A program made the position numbers and the translations under genes. Source: CAYMAI01 sp964388445 (GTDB lineage Bacteria; 4484-113; JAGGVC01). From it: 64,000 nt of DNA. The notes beneath the pieces were generated by a model. That model was not told the DNA's origin. It saw only the letters and a list, made by a program, of their open reading frames with translations, and did not search any database. Each line of letters begins with the position of its first letter. Positions within the stretch are counted from its first letter, which is position 1. Shown here in pieces: positions 24,646-31,509 of the stretch. Where the stretch lies: NCBI GenBank assembly GCA_964388445.1, contig CAYMAI010000007.1:121772-185771 (forward strand), in the 5' to 3' direction.

Positions 24646-26856
24646 ATGCGGAATCGTCTTTACTTTACCATTATTTGCCTTTGCCTAATCGCTTGGAGTT
24701 TCGGTCTGGCGACATCGGCAAACGGAAATGCGAATGACGTGAATTCGCCCGTTCCGCTCCATTGGAATCCCGACTTCTTTATGGGAAGTTGGGAGATTAG
24801 ACCGGGAATGAAAGGAATCGCGAAAACGGTAATTTTCGGCACGCGCATAGATGAATTCGATGTTACCGTTATTCAAGTCGCAAGGGGTAGAGGTTTTGAC
24901 AATCGCCCGATGCTTCTTTGCAGAGCAGAGGGCTGGGTTGTCGATTTAACAGGCGGAATAGCCGGCGGAATGAGCGGAAGCCCGGTTTACATTGACGGAA
25001 AGCTAGCCGGGGCGGTGAGCGGACACTGGTCCAATACCGACCAGAAAACGTGCATAGTCACCCCAATCGACCAGATGCTTTTTTCATTCGAGCATTCCGA
25101 CGACAGATTCGAGCAGATTTCGCTGGCAACTCCGGGAAGTGCTTTCGATGTAGCGCCTTACATTCTCGATTTCGCTTATCCACATAATGAAGACAAGCCT
25201 TCCCAAATTGGAGGTATGAGTTCGCCCACCGGAACGCAGTTTGCAGCGGAAAAATTTGCCGGAAGGAATTCACCAAACGAGTTTTTCATCCTCGATTCGC
25301 CTGTAGAAATCGGAGGGGAAGAAATATCCGCTTTCGAACTTGCACGAAAACCGGTCACTTCTACAAAAGAAACGCCGGGCGTACTTGTTATGCAACCTTG
25401 CCTATCTCCATTAACTATTTCCTCCGCCTCGGACAAGCTTGCAAACGCATATGCCGACGCTATCGGAATTAGTGGAGAATACGATGTTTCGATAGGTGCT
25501 CCGTTTGCGATCGGCGATATGTTTGCAGTTCCCGATTCGGAGTTTGAAGCCATGCGCGGAATCGTTCCAGATTCAATCCTCGAGGAACTTCGCTATCCCG
25601 CAAACGTATTCGCGCCTGCAATTCTAGAACCGGGATGCGTACTCGGAGTTAGAACGGTGCGTGGAGATCTTTCAAGTTTCGGCTACGGCACGCTAACTTA
25701 TGTCGATTCGAACGGCAATTTTCTTGCATACGGTCACAGATCGGGCAGAAGCGGAAAAGTGTCGATGCCGGTAGCGAATGGCTATGTATACTACGTTTCG
25801 GCAAACTGGCAGCGAGTGGGCAAAAACGCGGTTTGCCTTGAAACGGTTGGCACCCTTTATCAGGATAGAGGAGCGGCCGTCGCAGGGACATTGGGACACA
25901 AGCCATCGTGGATTCCGGTAACCGTAACGGCACAAGATGCAGACACGGGAGAAACAACCGTTATAAGGTGCGAAGCCGCGGATAGTATCGACCTCTTACC
26001 TCAGGCTGCATCGGGTATCGTCTCTGCAGGACTAGGTTACGCTTCGGGAAGGTCGTCTGAAGGAACGGTAACGGCCTTGTTTGATATTAAGTTGAAAAAT
26101 CAAAACCGCTTTTCTTGGAAAACGATTTATTTCGCCGATGATTCTCTGGGCTCAGGCGGTGCAGAGGTAAGAGCTTTTCTAGACGCTGCCTTACGTGGCG
26201 AAGGCGAAAAGGTGGAAATAGAGTCCGTGTTTGCGGACTCTCAAGTTTCATTGAGGCGAACCGGCTATCGAGTTGCCGAAGTCCGGGGACTCAGCGCACT
26301 CGAATTCGACAAAATATTAATCCCGAAATCCGGCAATATACCCGTGCCTGCCGGGCAACAATTCGAGGAGTCCTTTCCAGCAGTATTCGCAGAAAAAGTA
26401 ACAGATGACAAACTTACACTAACCCACGATCGCGTTGGCCGAGTGTGTCTCATGATACGGCTTGTTCCGCTCAAGTCTAATTTAGACGTATGGATTCCGG
26501 TAAAGATTACGATTCCCCGAAATCTATTCGGAAAAAAGGCGAGACTGCAAATTTACGGAGGCGCTGGGCTTTCAAATCCGGCGGAATGCGGAAAAATCGT
26601 TTCGGATACAGAAAAGGCCGCACAGCGTAAGCATATAGCATGGAAACGCTCGGGCGAAACTTTGTCGAAATTGGAGTGGCTCGCCGAATTCACGCATTCG
26701 CCTCGCGGCCAGCATTTAATTGTGGAAGTTGTATACGCAGGAAAACCGGAAGATGCCGGTTTGGCCGGATACGTAGACCTACCTCACGCAGCAAGACGAT
26801 TTGAACCGGGTGGAGTAATTTCGGGCTACATGGCTGCCGAGGCTGTGTTTAAGTGA
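24646..26856 (+). CDS. SpoIVB peptidase S55-domain-like exported protein
   Basis: 736 residues from the ATG at 24646 (AGGA 6 nt upstream). A signal peptide spans ~1-28. Residues ~50-135 contain the hallmark of S55-like proteins: IRPGMKGIAKTVIFGTRIDEF and GGIAGGMSGSPVYIDGKL, with S110 as candidate nucleophile. Later, near residue 375, FLAYGHRSGRSGKVSMP supplies a Gly-His motif that may be the catalytic His. In SpoIVB the His motif comes before the Ser motif; here the order is reversed, as in large S55-like proteins of other phyla. Proteolysis is inferred and not certain. It is probably periplasmic or outer-membrane-associated. Confidence 0.8.
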   Translation: MRNRLYFTIICLCLIAWSFGLATSANGNANDVNSPVPLHWNPDFFMGSWEIRPGMKGIAKTVIFGTRIDEFDVTVIQVARGRGFDNRPMLLCRAEGWVVDLTGGIAGGMSGSPVYIDGKLAGAVSGHWSNTDQKTCIVTPIDQMLFSFEHSDDRFEQISLATPGSAFDVAPYILDFAYPHNEDKPSQIGGMSSPTGTQFAAEKFAGRNSPNEFFILDSPVEIGGEEISAFELARKPVTSTKETPGVLVMQPCLSPLTISSASDKLANAYADAIGISGEYDVSIGAPFAIGDMFAVPDSEFEAMRGIVPDSILEELRYPANVFAPAILEPGCVLGVRTVRGDLSSFGYGTLTYVDSNGNFLAYGHRSGRSGKVSMPVANGYVYYVSANWQRVGKNAVCLETVGTLYQDRGAAVAGTLGHKPSWIPVTVTAQDADTGETTVIRCEAADSIDLLPQAASGIVSAGLGYASGRSSEGTVTALFDIKLKNQNRFSWKTIYFADDSLGSGGAEVRAFLDAALRGEGEKVEIESVFADSQVSLRRTGYRVAEVRGLSALEFDKILIPKSGNIPVPAGQQFEESFPAVFAEKVTDDKLTLTHDRVGRVCLMIRLVPLKSNLDVWIPVKITIPRNLFGKKARLQIYGGAGLSNPAECGKIVSDTEKAAQRKHIAWKRSGETLSKLEWLAEFTHSPRGQHLIVEVVYAGKPEDAGLAGYVDLPHAARRFEPGGVISGYMAAEAVFK

Positions 26857-26908
26857 ATGTTGTAACGGCGAGTTCCGCCGCAATCGTAGTCTTCGGGAGA
26901 AGTTTGGA

Positions 26909-27511
26909 ATGAAAAGCATTTACGACGTCGTTATCGGAAGACGCAGTCAACGCAGGTATACGAAGGATATGCCTACGCGTGCGCTGGTTGAGAAAATCAT
27001 TGACGGCGCGCGATGGGCGCCGAGCGCGGGAAATCGGCAGAACTGGCATTGGTGGGTTGCAACCGGGGAAAAACGAAACGAGCTAGTTAAAATCATTGCC
27101 AAAACCAGCGACAGGGCAACGGAGCTATTCGCCGAATACGACGAAAAAGTTCAGCGATTTCTGTCACTTTACTTGCGAACCGTCGGCGGGGCGCCTGTTA
27201 TCGTTACGTTAACCTACGAAAAGAAAAAGCCCTCGGAACGCGAAAAGCCTTTCGATTGGGATTTGTGGGACTATGCAAGCGCTTGCGCTGCGATGCAAAA
27301 CTTCTGCCTCATAGCTTACGCCGAAGGACTCGGCACTTGCTGGATGACTGCGCCTACGCTCGTGCATGAAGAAATTAAAAAGTGTCTCGACATTCCGAAA
27401 AGGCATGATCTTGTCGCAGTTTCGCCTCTTGGAGTCGCTTCCCACGAGATACCGCCCATACCGCGTACGGATCCGGAATTGAAAAAAACGGTTCACTGGT
27501 TCGGCATTTAG
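26909..27511 (+). CDS. Nitroreductase family FMN oxidoreductase
   Basis: 200 residues. GGGAGAAG precedes the ATG. The family features are RRSQRRYTKDMPTR with the FMN-phosphate arginines near the start, RWAPSAGNRQNW, and GLGTCWMTAP followed by a Pro/Gly loop near the end. Enzymes of this family use NAD(P)H to reduce nitro groups, quinones or flavins as dimers. The substrate is not evident. It lies 52 nt after the S55-like gene and is convergent with ndh. Confidence 0.9.
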   Translation: MKSIYDVVIGRRSQRRYTKDMPTRALVEKIIDGARWAPSAGNRQNWHWWVATGEKRNELVKIIAKTSDRATELFAEYDEKVQRFLSLYLRTVGGAPVIVTLTYEKKKPSEREKPFDWDLWDYASACAAMQNFCLIAYAEGLGTCWMTAPTLVHEEIKKCLDIPKRHDLVAVSPLGVASHEIPPIPRTDPELKKTVHWFGI

Positions 27512-27581
27512 TTTGCGGCAAAAATGTTGCCTGTTCCTCCTGAACAAAATGCTCAAATTGGATACTCGCTTTGCAGCAAAT

Positions 27582-28907
27582 CTATTTCGGCGGATTATCG
27601 GCCTCGGTCATATTCGTAATCAGCCTTGCGCTTTGGTGAAAAGTAATGTAATTCCACGCCCATTGAAGAAAAACCTGCACTCGGTTTTCGAACATTACCA
27701 GCTGCATAAGGTGAATGAACAGCCAAGCAAGCCACGCAGAAAATCCGTTGAACCTTATAAATTTCAAATCCGCAACCGCCGCCTTTCTGCCTATTGTCGC
27801 CATCGTCCCCAAGTCGAAATATCTAAACGGCGGCGTTTTCTTGCCAGCTAGCCTTTCACGAATCAACTTCGCGGCGTATTTGCCTTGCTGTTGAGCAACC
27901 GGGGCAAGAGCGGGAAACTCGTTTCCTTTGTCATCCACAGCTTTCGCCATATCCCCGATTACTTTTATCTCCGGGTAACCTGGAACCGCAAGCTGCCTAG
28001 TAACATCAATCCTGCCGGAGCCGTTTGTCTCAATACCAAGGGATTCCGCAAGCATTTTCGCTAGCGGATTTGCTTTAACACCGGCGGCCCAAATAACGGT
28101 TCTTGCCTCTATCCTCTCAGTTGACGTCTCACGTTCGATTACGACCTCGTCGATTCCAATTTCCTTTACGCGCGAGTTCGTCCAAACTTCAACACCCAGC
28201 CTCTCAAGCGCACGGCTCGCCTTATTCGACAAATCCTCGGTAAATTGCCGTAAAATCCGGCTCGAGGACTCCACGAGAATAATTCTTGCTCTGTCGGTTT
28301 CGATGTGCCTGAATTCGCGTTTTAGCGTCAAATGCGCCAAGTCAGCAAGAGTTCCCGCAAGTTCCACTCCCGTCGGGCCGCCTCCCACGACAACGAACGT
28401 CAACAGCTTATTAACGCTGGGATGCCCGAACGAGCGTTCCGCCTTTTCGTAAGCCAAAAATATCCGCTTCCGGATTTCAAGAGCGTCTTCGATAGTTTTC
28501 AGTCCTCTCGCGTTCGCTTCCCATTCGTCGTGGCCGAAAAAATTGTTCGACGCGCCTGCCGCCACGATTAGCGTGTCGTATGGAACAGGACGTTCCCCCA
28601 AGAAAATGCACCGCTCCATTGGGTCGAAACCGGTAACCGTTCCGAGAATTACGGTCGCATTCTTCTGACCACCCAGAATCGACCTAACCGGCGCCGCTAT
28701 ATTTGCCGGAGAAAGCCCGCCCGTCGCCACCTGATACAAAAGCGGCTGGAAAAGATGAAAGTTGTTTTTATCGATAATCGTAACGTCCACGGGTGCGCGT
28801 GCGAGCGAAAGGGCGGCGTTCAGTCCACCGAATCCCGCGCCCACAATGACGACCCGGTGTCGCTGCGCCGTTGATTCGCCTCTGTTTGTAAACGCCCGTT
28901 CAAACAC
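27582..28907 (-). CDS. ndh: Type II NADH dehydrogenase (NDH-2)
   Basis: 441 residues from a GTG. Two Rossmann nucleotide-binding motifs are clear: VVIVGAGFGGLNAALSL near residue 20 for FAD, and FVVVGGGPTGVELAGTLADL near 170 for NADH. FHLFQPLLYQVATGGLSP and the C-terminal IGDMAKA...APVAQQQGKYAAKLI stretches are typical of NDH-2. The last ~70 residues hold hydrophobic helices (FSAWLAWLFIHLMQLV) that attach it to the cytoplasmic membrane. It oxidises NADH and reduces quinone without pumping protons, feeding respiration. That could include the porin-cytochrome pathway at 40705-44811, which is an inference. Confidence 0.93.
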   Translation of the reverse strand: MFERAFTNRGESTAQRHRVVIVGAGFGGLNAALSLARAPVDVTIIDKNNFHLFQPLLYQVATGGLSPANIAAPVRSILGGQKNATVILGTVTGFDPMERCIFLGERPVPYDTLIVAAGASNNFFGHDEWEANARGLKTIEDALEIRKRIFLAYEKAERSFGHPSVNKLLTFVVVGGGPTGVELAGTLADLAHLTLKREFRHIETDRARIILVESSSRILRQFTEDLSNKASRALERLGVEVWTNSRVKEIGIDEVVIERETSTERIEARTVIWAAGVKANPLAKMLAESLGIETNGSGRIDVTRQLAVPGYPEIKVIGDMAKAVDDKGNEFPALAPVAQQQGKYAAKLIRERLAGKKTPPFRYFDLGTMATIGRKAAVADLKFIRFNGFSAWLAWLFIHLMQLVMFENRVQVFLQWAWNYITFHQSARLITNMTEADNPPK

Positions 28908-28997
28908 GCCTTTAGTAACCGAATACGGCGAAATTGCCCTATTTCAATTCATACTATTTAGCTTGAGAAAGATGTGGCAAGGGGGAGGATTTCGATT

Positions 28998-30053
28998 TTG
29001 GAGCAATTACTTCCATTTCGAATTCAAACAAAATTACTCTGCTCAATGCTGTATCATACCCCCGTGCTTACGCAAATTCAGAATCCGGTCGAAGCGCTCG
29101 ATTCGTTAGGGCTTGAGCCCGCGCGCATATTCACGCTTCGGAATTTTCTTAAAGGCCGCGCCCGCACGGCGGAGGACGAAGCGCACGAACTTGCGTCCGA
29201 AGACTGCCCGCCGGATTCTGCGGCGGGTTCGGGCGAGGCGCTTGACAATGCCGCTCGCGTTAGTGGCGGCTCCCTAGGCACGGGTACGAAACTTGATGCG
29301 TTGCCGCGTGTTTTCCCCATCGCACTCGCGGACGATCCGCGCTCGCCGAACGTTTTGATGGCGCACGAAGGCGCGCATTTCATGATGGCGGCCCGCGACC
29401 ATTCATACTGGCCGGGGGCAATGGAAGACTTACTGAACGGGCGCATTGAGCAAGAACCAGCATGGCCCGATCCGCTAACCGAAAAGCACTGGAAATACAG
29501 CGAGGAAAAGGAAAACCGGCGCAAAGGCCTGTTTCTCGATCAGGCGCCGCTTGCCGCGTGGGAAGCCGCAATCGCTGCCGGATTTGCCAAGGACGTTCAA
29601 CACGACTACAACGAAACATACGCTCATGTCTGGTTCGAGACCGGACCGCCTCGTTTAAAAGATTACGTCAATCACACCTGCAGGCTCGGAAACGGCTTGG
29701 AGCTTCTGGAGTACTTGAAGCAGGGGATTTCGTATGACCGGGAAGGCGTATATATCCGGATGTGCTTGGAAAACGGGCCGAGTTTCGTTTGTGAAATTGA
29801 TGGAAATCCAGTTTGCTGGAGTTGCACGCATCTTTCCGGCGCGATGGGGATGATATACACGCCGGAAGAGCACCGCCGCAAAGGCTACGCCCGCTCGCTC
29901 GCCGCGTTTCAAATAGACCATATGCTGACGAAACATAACATCGCCGTCTGCCACGTTATCGAAGGCAACACCGCAAGCCAGGAATTGCTGCGCAGCATCG
30001 GGTTTTCAAGAATCGAAGACCCGCTCGTCTGGCGCCCGGTGGTTTGGCCTTAG
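28998..30053 (+). CDS. GNAT-family acetyltransferase with N-terminal extension
   Basis: About 351 residues. The TTG at 28998 is chosen because AGGGGGAGG lies 9-10 nt upstream; an ATG at 29046 or GTG at 29064 are alternatives. The C-terminal ~90 residues (from ~260) are a GNAT domain: MIYTPEEHRRKGYARSLAAF carries the acetyl-CoA pyrophosphate-binding R/Q-x-x-G-x-A loop, and NTASQELLRSIGF the usual end helix. It resembles glycine N-acyltransferase/FR47-like members. The N-terminal part includes a Gly/Ala/Asp-rich segment (~60-100) absent from typical members, and AHVWFETGPPRL may be a second degenerate domain. Substrate is unknown. Confidence 0.8.
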   Translation: MEQLLPFRIQTKLLCSMLYHTPVLTQIQNPVEALDSLGLEPARIFTLRNFLKGRARTAEDEAHELASEDCPPDSAAGSGEALDNAARVSGGSLGTGTKLDALPRVFPIALADDPRSPNVLMAHEGAHFMMAARDHSYWPGAMEDLLNGRIEQEPAWPDPLTEKHWKYSEEKENRRKGLFLDQAPLAAWEAAIAAGFAKDVQHDYNETYAHVWFETGPPRLKDYVNHTCRLGNGLELLEYLKQGISYDREGVYIRMCLENGPSFVCEIDGNPVCWSCTHLSGAMGMIYTPEEHRRKGYARSLAAFQIDHMLTKHNIAVCHVIEGNTASQELLRSIGFSRIEDPLVWRPVVWP

Positions 30054-30077
30054 TGCAGCGATTTTAAACGCATCGGC

Positions 30078-30083
30078 TATAAT
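30078..30083 (+). promoter_or_regulatory. -10 box for the mntA-hepT-purQ-purL operon
   Basis: TATAAT within GGCTATAATCG, 40 nt upstream of the ATG at 30124. The -35 is not consensus. It is the only clear -10 before the four overlapping or tightly spaced genes, so purine synthesis genes probably share this transcript. Confidence 0.5.
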
Positions 30084-30091
30084 CGCTTTGT

Positions 30092-30110
30092 ACTCCGGAT
30101 TTGCCGGAGT
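30092..30110 (+). promoter_or_regulatory. Perfect inverted repeat in the leader of the mntA-like gene
   Basis: ACTCCGG-ATTTG-CCGGAGT, 7-bp arms and 5-nt loop, just downstream of the expected transcription start and 13 nt before the start codon. It could be an RNA hairpin or an operator for autoregulation by the toxin-antitoxin-like pair. No T-run follows, so it is not a standard terminator. Confidence 0.5.
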
Positions 30111-30123
30111 CTTCAATTTATCA

Positions 30124-30441
30124 ATGAAAACGCTTCCGATAAACTTGCCGATGGACGAGCTGAATGATTTCTGCAAGCGCTGGCGGATCAAAGAGCTTGC
30201 GGTCTTCGGCTCGATTCTGCGCGACGACTTCGGCCCGGACAGCGGCGTGGACTTTCTCTACACATTCGAGGAAGGCGCGCCGTGGTCGCTGTTTGACGTG
30301 GTGGAAATGAAAGACCGGCTACGTGAAATCGCCGGTCGGAACATCGACCTCTTGTCGCGCAATGGAATCGAGCGCAGTCATAACTGGGTAAGATGTAAGG
30401 CTATTCTGGAGTCGGAACATGTCGTTTTCGGTACAAGATGA
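30124..30441 (+). CDS. MntA-like nucleotidyltransferase, catalytic site altered
   Basis: 105 residues, minimal nucleotidyltransferase fold as in MntA antitoxins, which AMPylate and neutralise HepT toxins. The GS motif is at residues 29-30 (VFGSILRDDFGPDS). The expected DxD that binds the two metals is GVD at 41-43: the first Asp is Gly (codon GGC), so catalysis is doubtful. The rest follows the family: FEEGAPWSLFDVVEMKDRL and GRNIDLLSRNGIE. No ribosome site is obvious. It overlaps the hepT-like gene by 23 nt. It may have lost AMP transfer and act by binding only. Confidence 0.85.
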   Translation: MKTLPINLPMDELNDFCKRWRIKELAVFGSILRDDFGPDSGVDFLYTFEEGAPWSLFDVVEMKDRLREIAGRNIDLLSRNGIERSHNWVRCKAILESEHVVFGTR

Positions 30442-30787
30442 TACGGCACTGCTCGATGTCCGCCGCGCCGCACTTGAAGCGTCCGAAAAGCCCGTAAAAT
30501 ACACATGGAAAGACTTCTCCATAAACGGCGAAATTCAAACCTCGGCAAAATATAGGTTGACGGTTCTTGACGAAGCCGTTAAAAGACCACCTGAAGAATT
30601 CCGGCAGGCCTATCCAAATTTTGTTTGGCGGAAGGTAGCAGGACTGCGCGACATCCGTGTTCACGAGGATTACGCCGCGGATCTGGAGTTGATTTGGCAA
30701 GTTATAAATGAAGATGTGCGCACACTTGAATCTACCGTAAGCGGTATATTGAAAGCTCACTACGTGCCATTCGAGGAGGACCTATGA
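30419..30787 (+). CDS. HepT-like ribonuclease toxin (DUF86)
   Basis: 122 residues, start supported by GGAG 7 nt upstream. The HepT/DUF86 helical bundle is recognisable: AKYRLTVLDEAVKRPPEEFR, then PNFVWRKVAGLRDIRVHEDY and ADLELIWQVINEDV. The catalytic motif of HepT RNases is RX4HXY; here R77 and H82 are kept but Tyr is at +3 (Y85) rather than +2, with Asp between. The family forms dimers that cut RNA and are inactivated when the Tyr is AMPylated. Its stop codon overlaps purQ by 4 nt, so translation of purQ is coupled to it. Confidence 0.85.
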   Translation: MSFSVQDDTALLDVRRAALEASEKPVKYTWKDFSINGEIQTSAKYRLTVLDEAVKRPPEEFRQAYPNFVWRKVAGLRDIRVHEDYAADLELIWQVINEDVRTLESTVSGILKAHYVPFEEDL

Positions 30788-31494
30788 AGTTCGGTATTGT
30801 CGTATTTCCAGGCAGCAACTGCGACCACGATGCGTATCATGCGCTTAAGCATGTACTGAATCTCGATACGGTTTTCCTTTGGCATGCGGAGCGCGACCTC
30901 GCCGGAGTCGACGTAGTGTTGCTACCCGGCGGATTCAGTTACGGCGACTACCTTCGCGCCGGTGCCATCGCTCGGTTCAGCCCAATTTTGGAAAGCGTTG
31001 TAGATCACGCAGCTGCCGGCAGGCCGGTTATCGGAATTTGCAACGGATTCCAGATGCTGTGCGAGGCTGGGCTATTGCCCGGCGCGCTTCGCAGGAACCA
31101 CACGCTAAGATTTTCATGCAAGTGGGTGCATATCAGGTGCGAATCAAACGCAAGTGTTTTTGCGACTGCATTCAATCCCGGCGAAGTTGTTTCAGTCCCG
31201 ATTGCTCACGGCGAAGGCAGCTATTATGCGGACGAAAAAATGCTGGAAGAGCTTGAAAGCAAGAGTCAAGTCGTTTGGAGATATTGCACTCCAGAAGGAG
31301 CTAGCAGCTGGGATTCCGGAATTCCGTCGTACAATCCCAACGGCTCGGCCGCAAACATAGCGGGAATTATGAACAAGGGCGGAAACGTGCTTGGAATGAT
31401 GCCTCATCCGGAACGCGCAGTCGAAGGCTTGATTGGCGGCACTGGCGGCCTTCGCGTTTTCGAAAGCGTTCTTGCTCCCGCCGCAGCCATTTGA
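30784..31494 (+). CDS. purQ: Phosphoribosylformylglycinamidine synthase subunit I (glutaminase)
   Basis: 236 residues. A class I glutamine amidotransferase domain with nucleophile C86 (GICNGFQML), and the His-Glu region at IAHGEGSYY plus MMPHPERAVE near the end. It releases ammonia from glutamine for PurL in the fourth step of purine synthesis. The ATG overlaps the hepT-like stop by ATGA, and purL follows 15 nt later. In bacteria with this three-part enzyme, purS usually lies just upstream; here its place is taken by the MntA/HepT-like pair. Confidence 0.95.
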   Translation: MKFGIVVFPGSNCDHDAYHALKHVLNLDTVFLWHAERDLAGVDVVLLPGGFSYGDYLRAGAIARFSPILESVVDHAAAGRPVIGICNGFQMLCEAGLLPGALRRNHTLRFSCKWVHIRCESNASVFATAFNPGEVVSVPIAHGEGSYYADEKMLEELESKSQVVWRYCTPEGASSWDSGIPSYNPNGSAANIAGIMNKGGNVLGMMPHPERAVEGLIGGTGGLRVFESVLAPAAAI

Positions 31495-31509
31495 TTATTC
31501 GGAGTTGAC

